From IMG/VR virus record IMGVR_UViG_3300049435_000120, positions 1-32,871 of that record: 32,871 bases of DNA; one strand, written 5' to 3'. Position numbers and translations under genes: made by a program. The notes beneath the pieces were generated by a model. The model had not been told where the DNA came from. It ran no database searches and saw nothing but the letters and a program-made list of their open reading frames with translations. The stretch comes from a virus. Below, piece after piece: positions 1-6,944 of the stretch (its first letter is position 1; every line of letters starts with the position of its first letter).

Positions 1-447
1 ACGGTCGACGTCCGCGACCCCCTACACGTCAAGGACGTGGCTCCCCTCACCGACAAGACCTACACCCCCCAGAACATGACGGCCCTCTTCGACGCAATTG
101 GCTGCACCATTGCCAAGATGGAGGGACACCCTGGGAAGAAGATCGTCTGCGTCATCACCGACGGTCAGGAGAACTCCTCGAAGGAGTACACCCGCCCGCA
201 GATCCGCGATCTCGTCGTTGCGCGGCAAGGGAACAGCTGGGACTTCGTCTTCATGGGCGCAGGGCTCGACGCCATCGCCCAGGCAGGAGCCATCGGCATC
301 CCTGACGCCCACGTCGCGTCGTACGCCGCTTCAGCGATCGGGACGCAGTCCGTCTACCAGACCACCAGCAACGTCGTCACCCGCGGCGTCACGGGACAGA
401 ACGTGTCGTTCACCGATGAGGAACGCGAAGACCTCCAACAGTCGTAA
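1..447 (+). CDS. VWA-domain protein, C-terminal part (5' end outside window)
   Basis: The reading frame is open from the first base, so the start lies upstream and only about 148 C-terminal residues are present. Two pieces of a von Willebrand factor A fold are visible. One is a Thr in TPQNMTALFDAIG, which suits the metal-site Thr loop. The other is the hydrophobic strand KIVCVITDGQENSS, whose Asp suits the third metal-site loop. The DxSxS loop would lie in the missing part. A second core strand, WDFVFMGAG, follows. VWA proteins bind partners through a divalent metal. Phage copies are known but their role is not settled, and no partner is evident here. The stop overlaps the next start by one base (TAATG), so the two are probably translated together. 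The fold call is fairly safe; the function is open. Confidence 0.8.
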   Translation, partial: TVDVRDPLHVKDVAPLTDKTYTPQNMTALFDAIGCTIAKMEGHPGKKIVCVITDGQENSSKEYTRPQIRDLVVARQGNSWDFVFMGAGLDAIAQAGAIGIPDAHVASYAASAIGTQSVYQTTSNVVTRGVTGQNVSFTDEEREDLQQS

Positions 448-1154
448 TGGCAAAGATCGAATCGATCCCGGTAAAGGCCGTGTTAATCCCGATGACGATT
501 CTCAAACGGACCCGCTGGCTTCTGCGCAACCTCGACGCGAACGGATACGGCGGCATCTACGGTGAGAACAAACTCGCCCCGGTCCCCGAACCCGACATCA
601 ACAAAGCGAACCTCGTCGGTTCGCTGCTCACCAACGGGAACCACGGGCCGTGCATCGACCTGGACTACCCGTGCAGGCTCTACCCGTCGCGGACCCCAGG
701 CCACTTCCACCTCTACCTTGAGAAGGAAGTGACCTGGGACCGCTACGAACCTGTCCTCAAAGCGATGGCCGATGCCGGTCTCATCGAACAGGGGTACTAC
801 AAATCAGCGGCGTCGAGACAGCAGACGTTTCTGCGTCCCCCGAATCAGCTCGCCGCTCCTGCTTGCACGACCGTTCCGTCGGAACCGTCGGAGATCCTGG
901 CTCTCATCGACATGGTGCGGGCTCTCGTAGGGACCGGCCCGCCGCATGATGAGCTCGACCAAAAAATCGAGAGCATGGAAGGGCAGGTGTACAGCATGAT
1001 GGCTGCGAAGCTCGATGAGATCGTGGCGAGAAGAGCGAGCCGTGGAACCACTGCTGTGCCCAGTGAGACTGTGCCGGAGAGAAGCGACGACACCGATGGT
1101 GCGGCGGGGCCTTCTCGTGTTCGCCGCCTGCGACCCTCACGCCGAAGAGATTGA
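447..1154 (+). CDS. Conserved phage protein of unknown function, 235 aa
   Basis: The ATG overlaps the stop of the VWA gene by one base. The N-terminal 130 residues look like a compact domain, with the stretches HGPCIDLDYPCRLYPSRTPG and GHFHLYLE, then a helical part around WDRYEPVLKAMADAGLIEQGY. I recall similar CIDLD/TPGH.HLY proteins as unannotated genes in phages, but I cannot assign an activity. From about residue 165 a short helical segment (DELDQKIESMEGQV) follows. The C-terminus is a low-complexity Arg/Ser/Pro tail. The last 59 bases overlap a possible small gene in another frame. The position between a VWA gene and a methyltransferase suggests an accessory DNA-related or regulatory module, which is inference only. 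Confidence 0.78.
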   Translation: MAKIESIPVKAVLIPMTILKRTRWLLRNLDANGYGGIYGENKLAPVPEPDINKANLVGSLLTNGNHGPCIDLDYPCRLYPSRTPGHFHLYLEKEVTWDRYEPVLKAMADAGLIEQGYYKSAASRQQTFLRPPNQLAAPACTTVPSEPSEILALIDMVRALVGTGPPHDELDQKIESMEGQVYSMMAAKLDEIVARRASRGTTAVPSETVPERSDDTDGAAGPSRVRRLRPSRRRD

Positions 1155-1221
1155 CCGTGACGACTGGCAGAACTGGAAGATCTCGTGGGACAGCGAGTGG
1201 TTCGTCATCAGGAAGGGGTAG
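1096..1221 (+). CDS. Possible small protein, 41 aa
   Basis: This ORF starts inside the 3' end of the preceding gene and ends two bases before the next GTG. The product begins MVRRGLLVFAACDPHAEE and continues with a Trp- and acidic-rich part (RDDWQNWKISWDSEWFVIRKG has three Trp), a composition more like a folded small protein than a random frame. The ribosome binding site is poor: the nearest GGAG lies about 15 bases upstream, so translation would depend on coupling. An earlier in-frame start at 1015 is possible but increases the overlap to 140 bases. The function is unknown. Confidence 0.4.
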   Translation: MVRRGLLVFAACDPHAEEIDRDDWQNWKISWDSEWFVIRKG

Positions 1222-1223
1222 CG

Positions 1224-1385
1224 GTGCGCGTCTGCCCGAACTGCAAACACGTCGACCGGTACAAGGCAGAGGAGGAAGAACCCGAGGACTGGTGGTGTGA
1301 CCGGTGCTTGAGACTGCGGATCACCGACATGCTTGATGACCTCGCCGAGGTTCGGCCGCAGCGACCGGCTATGGGTGACGGATGA
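1224..1385 (+). CDS. Small zinc-ribbon protein, 53 aa
   Basis: The product has two CxxC knuckles, CPNC near the N-terminus and CDRC about 20 residues later, with Trp and acidic residues between them. This is the pattern of a four-cysteine zinc ribbon. I chose GTG at 1224 because AGGAAGGGG lies six bases before it; the longer in-frame start at 1185 would fall before that site and inside the previous ORF. The C-terminal half (LRITDMLDDLAEVRPQ) is predicted helical. The stop overlaps the methyltransferase start as ATGA, so the two are probably coupled. Small phage zinc ribbons commonly bind nucleic acid or a host protein; no specific target can be read from this one. Confidence 0.72.
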   Translation: MRVCPNCKHVDRYKAEEEEPEDWWCDRCLRLRITDMLDDLAEVRPQRPAMGDG

Positions 1386-2044
1386 AGCGCTACCACCCGG
1401 CTGTTTTCTCTGATCGCATTTTAGAATTCGTCGTGAGCAAACACCTCGTCCCACACGGAACGATCATTGATCCGTTCGCTGGGGTCGGCACCATCCATCG
1501 TCTTCGCAACCCACTCCGTTTCACCATTGGCATTGAAATCGAGGAGCCGTGGGCGAATGCGCGTCGCGACACCATCCGTGGGAACGCTCGTCATTTGCCA
1601 TTCCGTGACGAATGCTTCGATGGTGCTCTGAGTTCTCCGTGTTACGGGAATCGACTCGCTGACAGTCACAACGCCTCCGATGGTTCCGTTCGTAGGAGCT
1701 ACTCCCACGACCTCCGCCGTACGGTGGGCGACACTTCCCGCACCCTGCACCCTGAAAACGCCGGGATGCTCCACGAACGGAATCCTCTGTACTGGGACCT
1801 GCACGGCGCCGCGTGGCGAGAGCTCTGGCGGACACTGAAGGACGATGCTGTGTTCGTGTTGAACGTGAGTGACTTCATCCGGGGAGGGAAGGTCGTCCCG
1901 GTGGTGGCGAAGCATCGTGCTCTCTGCCAAGAGATCGGGTTTTCGGTCGTCAAGAGCTTCGAGATCGAAACGCCACGTCTCCGCTACGGGGAGAACAGGG
2001 AAGCGCGTGTGCCAACGGAGTCGATCCTTGTGTTCAAAAAGTAG
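1382..2044 (+). CDS. SAM-dependent DNA methyltransferase, 220 aa
   Basis: The protein has the order expected of an amino-methyltransferase with the cofactor site first. DPFAGVGTI (residues about 30-38) is the SAM-binding motif I, followed by a GIEIEEPWA strand whose acidic residues would hold the ribose. SSPCYGNRLAD (around residue 83) stands where the catalytic motif IV (DPPY/SPPY type) sits. The second Pro is replaced by Cys, which is unusual but compatible with the fold. The later LKDDAVFVLNVSDFIRGG and TESILVFKK are core strands. No restriction enzyme is next to it, so it is most likely an orphan phage enzyme modifying adenine N6 or cytosine N4 in phage DNA. The target sequence cannot be told. 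Start ATG overlaps the zinc-ribbon stop. Confidence 0.85.
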   Translation: MKRYHPAVFSDRILEFVVSKHLVPHGTIIDPFAGVGTIHRLRNPLRFTIGIEIEEPWANARRDTIRGNARHLPFRDECFDGALSSPCYGNRLADSHNASDGSVRRSYSHDLRRTVGDTSRTLHPENAGMLHERNPLYWDLHGAAWRELWRTLKDDAVFVLNVSDFIRGGKVVPVVAKHRALCQEIGFSVVKSFEIETPRLRYGENREARVPTESILVFKK

Positions 2045-2125
2045 CTCGGTAAGAGCCTCCCTGGTGTCGAATCCACCAAGAGGACGATGTTTGGAACGAC
2101 CGTTCGAATGGTGAGGAGATAGTTG

Positions 2126-2365
2126 ATGAGGAACCAGGATGAGATCGATCAGAAGATCCGGGCGATGGAGAAGGCGATCCGGAAGGAGCCCTGGCGGTAC
2201 GAGCAGCGCTTCGCCCCGCAGCCGGTGTACATGACGGCGACGGCATCGCCGCCCTCGATCGCCTTGGGTTCTCACAACTCGTTCGCTCCGGCGTCGACCA
2301 ATACGTGGGTCGTCAACGGGTCGAGCAGCAACGGCGTGTTCACCACGCTGACCACCAATCCATAA
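2126..2365 (+). CDS. Small protein of unknown function, 79 aa
   Basis: The ATG at 2126 has GAGGAG seven bases upstream; a TTG directly before it is also in frame but less likely. The N-terminal 20 residues are charged and helical (DEIDQKIRAMEKAIRKE) and resemble DELDQKIESME in the 235-residue protein of the same operon. The rest is rich in Ser, Thr, Asn and Ala with few charged residues, which is more typical of virion or extended proteins than of enzymes. The stop is followed closely by the ribosome binding site of the next gene. I do not recognise the family. Confidence 0.62.
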   Translation: MRNQDEIDQKIRAMEKAIRKEPWRYEQRFAPQPVYMTATASPPSIALGSHNSFAPASTNTWVVNGSSSNGVFTTLTTNP

Positions 2366-2376
2366 CTGGAGGATCG

Positions 2377-2550
2377 ATGTCCGACGCGAATCCGAACCCA
2401 CCGCAGGAGCCCGACCCGAATCCGCAACCTGACCCGAACCAACCCCAGGACCCGGCACCCGCCACCCCGGATGCCCCGGAGCAGCAGGTCGTGGTGAACG
2501 GTCCAACCAACCCCCCGGAGACCGATGGTGGTTCTGAGGACCCCAGCTAA
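2377..2550 (+). CDS. Proline-rich acidic small protein, 57 aa
   Basis: The ATG is preceded by CTGGAGGATCG, a strong ribosome binding site, and the frame is closed by TAA at 2548. The first half is a run of Pro, Asp, Asn and Gln dipeptides (PDPNPQPDPNQPQDP), then ATPDAPEQQVVVNG and an acidic end. Such a sequence would be disordered and strongly acidic. There is no sign of a signal peptide or membrane segment. Its good start signal and its place in the operon argue that it is made. It may be a flexible linker or decoy-type protein, but this is a guess. Confidence 0.65.
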   Translation: MSDANPNPPQEPDPNPQPDPNQPQDPAPATPDAPEQQVVVNGPTNPPETDGGSEDPS

Positions 2551-2561
2551 GAGGATGCTCC

Positions 2562-2765
2562 GTGGGCGACGAGCGCGCGAAAGCAAGGCAGCGAGCTTTG
2601 CTGCGTCTGGCATTGGAGAACCGAGAACGGTACGAGGTGATCCTGAACGAGGAACGTCTCGATCTCGGTCTGCCTCCTCGACGTCCACGTGGTGCGCGGC
2701 CTGCGGAATGGCCCGACACCGCTGCGCATGCGGGGGAACCCGACCATGCCGGTTCCAAACGGTAG
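2562..2765 (+). CDS. Small basic protein, 67 aa
   Basis: GTG start with GAGG seven bases upstream, 11 bases after the stop of the proline-rich gene. The first 45 residues are a charged helix (ERAKARQRALLRLALENRERYE) followed by EERLDLGLPPRRPRG; the end is low complexity. It is the last gene before the terminator hairpin. The mixture of Arg and Glu in a regular helix suits a small nucleic-acid- or protein-binding factor, but no known family is recognised. Confidence 0.58.
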   Translation: MGDERAKARQRALLRLALENRERYEVILNEERLDLGLPPRRPRGARPAEWPDTAAHAGEPDHAGSKR

Positions 2766-2790
2766 TTCCGAAGTCCGAGTACCTGTAGAG

Positions 2791-2825
2791 GAAGCGGGGC
2801 ACCCCGTGAGGAGGTGCCCCGCTTC
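2791..2825 (+). terminator. Hairpin terminator of the rightward operon
   Basis: A perfect 13-bp stem is formed by 2791-2803 (GAAGCGGGGCACC) and 2813-2825, with a nine-base loop. It lies 25 bases after the last rightward gene. The following bases (ATTCC) give only a poor U-tract. The stem is very stable and could also stop leftward transcripts arriving from the late operon. Confidence 0.68.
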
Positions 2826-2866
2826 ATTCCGGCTCTGGTCCCCTCGCGAACCCGCCGCGCTGGACT

Positions 2867-3013
2867 CTAGCTCACCCCGAAGATTTCCTTCAGCCAGTCC
2901 TCGGCTTCGGAAGCCCACTCGACGGCCATCGGTGCGTAGGCCGCGGCTTCGGCCTCTTCGAGCCAGTACCACGTGTCGATCCCGTCGGAGTGCCACGACC
3001 ACGGGTACTCCAT
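2867..3013 (-). CDS. Small acidic tryptophan-rich protein, 48 aa
   Basis: The product MEYPWSWHSDGIDTWYWLEE begins at an ATG with AAGGA seven bases before it, and ends EDWLKEIFGVS. It is strongly acidic with five Trp, a composition that is hard to obtain by chance. A longer in-frame version starting at 3115 is possible but would run through the opposite zinc-finger gene. It is oriented like the late operon but lies about 400 bases beyond the last late gene. It may be a distal member of that transcript or an independent small gene. The function is unknown. Either this ORF or the rightward neighbour could be false, although they do not overlap at the chosen starts. Confidence 0.48.
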   Translation of the reverse strand: MEYPWSWHSDGIDTWYWLEEAEAAAYAPMAVEWASEAEDWLKEIFGVS

Positions 3014-3052
3014 CCCGAGTTCCTTGGCGTGGCGGCCGGGCCGGAGAACAGC

Positions 3053-3247
3053 ATGAGCCTCAACGACTTTGACGACACGCCCGTTTGGGAATGCAGTTGC
3101 GGGCACCGCAACCACCTGCTCGACCCCGAATGCGGAAACTGCTACATCGACCGCGAAGAAGTGTTCTCCATCAACGGCTACCTGGCCGGTGTCGCCGCCG
3201 GTGCACGCGCCGTGATCCTCGACCGAGACGGCAACCCCATTCCCTGA
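3053..3247 (+). CDS. Small zinc-finger protein resembling RanBP2-type fingers, 64 aa
   Basis: Residues 12-30 read WECSCGHRNHLLDPECGNC. The spacing W-x-C-x-C-x3-N-x6-C-x2-C is almost that of a RanBP2-type finger (W-x-C-x2-4-C-x3-N-x6-C-x2-C), with one residue fewer between the first two Cys. The remainder (INGYLAGVAAGARAVILDRDGNPIP) looks like a short beta-rich tail. I chose the ATG at 3053, which has GGAG eight bases upstream; an earlier in-frame ATG would overlap the leftward ORF. A hairpin follows at 3261-3307. Related fingers bind single-stranded RNA or ubiquitin in eukaryotes; here the partner is unknown. Confidence 0.6.
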   Translation: MSLNDFDDTPVWECSCGHRNHLLDPECGNCYIDREEVFSINGYLAGVAAGARAVILDRDGNPIP

Positions 3248-3260
3248 GTAGGATTTTCTG

Positions 3261-3307
3261 GACGGGCGCGTGGAGCGCTGATCCCCAGCCGGTGCTCCCC
3301 GCCCGTC
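3261..3307 (+). terminator. Hairpin after the small zinc-finger gene
   Basis: GACGGGCG at 3261-3268 pairs with CGCCCGTC at 3300-3307, and an inner GGAGC (3272-3276) pairs with GCTCC (3294-3298). The trailing sequence TACTCTTCC is only mildly U-rich. It sits 14 bases after the zinc-finger stop, so a rightward terminator is the simplest reading. On the other strand it would be the first strong hairpin met by late transcripts leaving 3418, but without a U-tract. Confidence 0.4.
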
Positions 3308-3421
3308 TACTCTTCCCCCGTCGACCTCCGCGATCTCCTCGTGCTCATTCTGCTCTCGGCAATCGCGGGCTGTTTCGCCGCGGCCGTCGTCATCCTCATG
3401 TTCGGAGTCCTACTCCGCTAG
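3308..3421 (+). other. Stretch that would encode one membrane helix, no usable start
   Basis: In the frame ending with TAG at 3419, the sequence reads DLRDLLVLILLSAIAG then CFAAAVVILMFGVLLR, a convincing single transmembrane helix. The only in-frame start candidate nearby is GTG at 3341 without a ribosome binding site. The same frame is open back to the TGA that ends the zinc-finger gene (3245). It may be the remains of a small membrane protein, a readthrough extension, or coincidence. I see nothing else in 3248-3417. Confidence 0.22.
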
Positions 3422-6144
3422 CTCGTAGCTGACCAGACATCACCGAAGTCATCGTCGCTGGTCGTGATGAACATCGTACCGTTGTAGTACGACCCGCCCC
3501 AGTAGTTGTCCCCCTCCTGGAAGGCGTTCAGGTCTGTGATTGTCTTCGCTACCAGATCGATCTCGACGGTTGTCTGGCTGCTCGCTCCGCTGCCTCCACC
3601 GACCAGTCGAACGACCGTGTCGGAAACCTGGAGGATCGCCGAGCCGTACCTAGGGGCTAACTCGATACCAGTGAAATTGCCGGTCTCGACAGTCCATGTT
3701 CCCGTCCCCGGATCGAAGGAAAGAAGCACCGGGATCCACCCCGACCCACCGCTCACGCTACCAAGCGCCCAGATCAGTCCGTTGCCAGCAAACAGCATTT
3801 CCACGTCGCTCGAAGAGGAGATGGGCATATCATCCAGCTGCGTCCACGAGTTCGCCACAGGGTCATAGACGTACGCTGTGTTGACCGACCCGTTTCCCGT
3901 AGCCATCTCTACTACGCCGTCCCAGTCCGGAATGGCGTAAAACTTCCCGTCGAGAACGGCTGCGCCTCCGTAATCCTGGGCGAACGGCGGTTGCGTCCCC
4001 CGCGTCCACGTATCCCCCGGAATGTCGTACACCCACATCGACTGCAACAGTGCCGGTCCCAATAGCCACTCAGGGTCCGGGAACGACCCTCCGACACCGA
4101 ACGGTTCGACGTCGTCCCATCCGGTGTCGCCCATGAGCACATAGATCTTGTCGCCGATCCTGCCCGCGTTGCACCCCTCCGACCCGACATGGTCGGGCAG
4201 ACTGGCGAGCTCCGTCCACGTCAACATGAGAGCGTCCCAGCGGTACAGCCGATCCGACCACCACTGATTCCAATGGACGTTCCAGAAGTACCCGCAGATC
4301 ACGTACAGGTACCGCTGATCGGCGCTGGTCACGTAGGCGTACTCGTCCAGCCAATGCGGCGGCAAGGTCCGATCCCCATCACCGATCCAGATGTCGGGAT
4401 CGTCAGCCTGAGGCAGCGGAATATTGCTGTTCGGGACAGCCCTGAAGTATCTGCGATCGCGATAGCCAACCGGCCGATGGCCGATGTGGACGAACCCTGG
4501 GTTCATCCGCTGCGGATCGATCCGAGTGTCGCCGTCGAGCTCCAACCCGAGATCCAGTTCCGCTTTCGCCAACTTCATCGGATACAGCTGATCGAGAACG
4601 AAATCGAACTCGACACTGGAATCCTGAGGAAGCGCGTACCGTTCTGCGCTCGCCAGTGCATAGTCCGGGTACGGGAGGTACGGACTGTAGCCTCCGACAA
4701 CAATCGGATGCCCGTCGACCACGTCGCCTCCGAACGCTACCCGGGGGATCGTCAGATCGTCATGCACTGTCCATGTGTTGGTGGTCGGATCGTACGACTC
4801 TACCGACTGATACGGCGCGACCCCTGCTGTCGCATTCCCACCCGCCATCCACACCTGCCCATCAAACGAAAACATCGCGCTGGCGTAACGGTTGGTATGG
4901 GTCGCTTTCTCGGTGAACGTCGCGAGAGTCGGGTCGTACTCAAACATGTGGCTGGGGGCGGTGGTCCAACTCAGCGTGCTGGAAAAATATGCTTTCCCGT
5001 TGGTATGCCACGTCCCCGACGGGATCAGCATGGTTGGTTTCGTCGCTGTCGACCACACGTCCGTTGCGATGTCGTAGATGTACAGCGTTGTGGATTCGCC
5101 TGTGCAGCAGTACAGCCGCCCGTTGATCGGATCCCCGATCGCTACCGTCAGGTAGCTCGTGGGCGTCGGTGTGATCACCGCCATCGTCGCCCACGTGTTC
5201 GCCGCAGGGTCGTACCGCCATAGATTCGTGGTGGGTCCTCCGACGAACGGGTTATAGCCCCCTACGTAGTAGAGGTACGACCCAACGACCGTTACGCCAC
5301 CCCCCGTTCGAATCCCAGGCATAGGAGCTTTTGCTGTCCACACGTTCAGTGTCGGGTCGTATGCTTCAACACGAACCCCGGACGAGACAACGCTTCCGGT
5401 GCTCCACCCCCCCAGGGCGTAGAGCTTCCCGCCGATAGAAGCCGACTCGACTTCATAACGTCCACCGCTCGGCATCGGCACCACCGGTTCCCACACCGAC
5501 CCGGAAATCCGCCGAGCGTACGCACTGAACGACCCTGCGCCATCCAGAGCAACGTACGTGGTTACGGCGGTACCCGTCGTAGAGATAGCCAGATCGGCCT
5601 GTCCCGCTATCGGTCGGACCGTGGACGTGGACGTCACAATGGTCAGCGTCGGCCAGAACCCCGACCCGCCCGACTGACCATAGAGACCTCGGTACTCGGA
5701 TCCCGACGGGACATCCCCGTTGCGTTGACGGGAACTGGTCAGCGTCATCCGTGTCATACCCGACTGGTTGATACTGGTCAGGAACGCCGCCTCGCTCGTA
5801 TAAACGTCGTACGACCCTCCGGTCATGGAGTTCGCCGGGTACGACGCCAGCAGTGTCTGCGAACCGAGTGAACCGCCAGTCGTCCAGTCAGAGCTAGTGA
5901 GCGTCGACCCCCAATCGAACAGTCTTGCCTCAACGATGAACCCCGGGCCGCCACTCGAAATCTGAAGATAGGTGCGCAACGTCACCGACGTGATCGTGCC
6001 GACCACGCTTGATGTGTCGAACGCCAGTCCGATCTGATACTTGTTGCTGGTGTCCTGCCCTACATATACGACACCACCCGAAGAAGCGCCACCCGCCCAG
6101 CAATACCCGTTGGAAGCGTCGGCACTAATCGTGTACGTCGGCAT
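3418..6144 (-). CDS. Tail-associated double Kelch beta-propeller protein, 908 aa
   Basis: This is the last gene of the late operon; its ATG overlaps the previous stop (TGATG). Residues 1-170 form a beta-rich domain (YQIGLAFDTSS, TSVTLRTYLQIS, WPTLTIV) of the jelly-roll/DNRLRE-like kind found on surface proteins. Residues about 215-500 hold six Kelch motifs with the usual hydrophobic-GG and YDP..N.W signatures (GGKLYALGG, YDPTLNVW, YLYYVGGY, YDPAANTW, VWMAGG, YDPTTNTW). After a linker with EFDFVLDQLYPM, residues about 600-908 hold a second set of about six (KIYVLMGDTG, YDIPGDTW, KFYAIPDWDG, YDPVANSW, FDPGTGTW). This gives two six-bladed propellers. No signal peptide is present. The probable role is receptor or glycan recognition at the tail tip. 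The Kelch assignment is firm; binding is inference. Confidence 0.85.
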   Translation of the reverse strand: MPTYTISADASNGYCWAGGASSGGVVYVGQDTSNKYQIGLAFDTSSVVGTITSVTLRTYLQISSGGPGFIVEARLFDWGSTLTSSDWTTGGSLGSQTLLASYPANSMTGGSYDVYTSEAAFLTSINQSGMTRMTLTSSRQRNGDVPSGSEYRGLYGQSGGSGFWPTLTIVTSTSTVRPIAGQADLAISTTGTAVTTYVALDGAGSFSAYARRISGSVWEPVVPMPSGGRYEVESASIGGKLYALGGWSTGSVVSSGVRVEAYDPTLNVWTAKAPMPGIRTGGGVTVVGSYLYYVGGYNPFVGGPTTNLWRYDPAANTWATMAVITPTPTSYLTVAIGDPINGRLYCCTGESTTLYIYDIATDVWSTATKPTMLIPSGTWHTNGKAYFSSTLSWTTAPSHMFEYDPTLATFTEKATHTNRYASAMFSFDGQVWMAGGNATAGVAPYQSVESYDPTTNTWTVHDDLTIPRVAFGGDVVDGHPIVVGGYSPYLPYPDYALASAERYALPQDSSVEFDFVLDQLYPMKLAKAELDLGLELDGDTRIDPQRMNPGFVHIGHRPVGYRDRRYFRAVPNSNIPLPQADDPDIWIGDGDRTLPPHWLDEYAYVTSADQRYLYVICGYFWNVHWNQWWSDRLYRWDALMLTWTELASLPDHVGSEGCNAGRIGDKIYVLMGDTGWDDVEPFGVGGSFPDPEWLLGPALLQSMWVYDIPGDTWTRGTQPPFAQDYGGAAVLDGKFYAIPDWDGVVEMATGNGSVNTAYVYDPVANSWTQLDDMPISSSSDVEMLFAGNGLIWALGSVSGGSGWIPVLLSFDPGTGTWTVETGNFTGIELAPRYGSAILQVSDTVVRLVGGGSGASSQTTVEIDLVAKTITDLNAFQEGDNYWGGSYYNGTMFITTSDDDFGDVWSATS

Positions 6145-6551
6145 CAGTCAGCCGTCAGTACCAAGGTGTTCGCGGCGAACTGCGGAATGTCATTGGTGGC
6201 AACCGCCAGCGATGATGTCAACGCCCCCCAAGCGATCATGTTCGAAGCCGCTGTAGCTGACGCGTGGTTCATAAGCATCCAGTGCGTCAGCGTGCCCCAA
6301 CTCCCCGACGCCGTAGGGAACGTGATCGCCACCCCGTTCTTCTTCTGCGAGCTCACAGCCGCAGGCCAGTTCGTCGTGTTGTTCGTCACCGCCACTCTGG
6401 CATAACCGTTTCCGCTCGGTTCGGTTCCCAGCGTCGAATCAGTCGGCGCGGACGTGCAAGCAGCAACGTAAACCGTAGCGTCTTTGGTGAACCCCGCCCC
6501 CAGGATGGCATCCAGAATGTTGTTTTCGTAGGTGTCCGAGGCTGACCCCAC
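6144..6551 (-). CDS. Small virion protein, paralogue B of a four-member family, 135 aa
   Basis: The product has the family pattern seen in three other genes of this operon: a short N-terminal helix (SDTYENNILDAIL), a strand VYVAACTSAPTDS, the G.GYARVAV core, then ITFPTASGSWGTLTH and WGAL near the end. The GTG start has AGGAGG five bases upstream, overlapping the previous stop. Relatives in phages are usually annotated only as tail fibre or minor tail proteins. This copy has diverged in the C-terminal part: MLMNHASATAAS replaces the more usual GIYDA.TSGN. It is followed without a gap by the Kelch gene, so it may link that protein to the tail, which is inference. Confidence 0.75.
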   Translation of the reverse strand: MGSASDTYENNILDAILGAGFTKDATVYVAACTSAPTDSTLGTEPSGNGYARVAVTNNTTNWPAAVSSQKKNGVAITFPTASGSWGTLTHWMLMNHASATAASNMIAWGALTSSLAVATNDIPQFAANTLVLTAD

Positions 6552-6560
6552 TGCTTCCTC

Positions 6561-6944
6561 CTACGCCAGACTCGCCGTGATGGAACCAACAACGAACGTC
6601 ATAGCATCCGCCGCCAACAACGTTCGCGAGCTTGGCAACGGACCCTGGAACAACATGTTGCCGCTGGTGAGTGCATCCATGATGGCGCAATGCGTGACCG
6701 TACAGGCAGGCATGTTATTGAAGGTGATGACGCCAGTGTTCAACGCTATCCCGTTGCTCGGCGCACCGAACGCGACAGCCTGTCGCGCATAACTTCCCCC
6801 GGTCACCTCCGCGCCCGGTGCAGCATCCGAAGTGGTCGAGGTGAACAACGCCAAGTACACCGTGGGCGGCGACGTGTATGTCGTCGCACGAAGAACGGCG
6901 TTGAGCAGCGCATTCTCCAAGTAATCACTCAGGTTCCCACTCAC
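6561..6944 (-). CDS. Small virion protein, paralogue C of a four-member family, 127 aa
   Basis: The N-terminus LSDYLENALLNAVLR aligns with SDTYENNILDAIL and SDVYEKKILDLIF of its paralogues. VYLALFTSTTSDAAPG, GGSYARQAV, VTHCAIMDALTSGNMLF and the closing FVVGSITASL complete the family pattern. The GTG start overlaps the previous stop as GTGA and has no clear ribosome binding site, so it is probably made by re-initiation. This family is common in actinobacteriophage and other siphovirus tail modules, but its structural role is not known to me. Confidence 0.78.
   Translation of the reverse strand: MSGNLSDYLENALLNAVLRATTYTSPPTVYLALFTSTTSDAAPGAEVTGGSYARQAVAFGAPSNGIALNTGVITFNNMPACTVTHCAIMDALTSGNMLFQGPLPSSRTLLAADAMTFVVGSITASLA

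Noticed and set aside
1421-2827. 468-codon leftward ORF opposite the methyltransferase region
   Set aside because: It runs across four well-supported rightward genes and a terminator and has no motif.
4189-5223. 344-codon rightward ORF opposite the Kelch gene
   Set aside because: Composition typical of an antisense frame; the Kelch motifs on the other strand are unambiguous.
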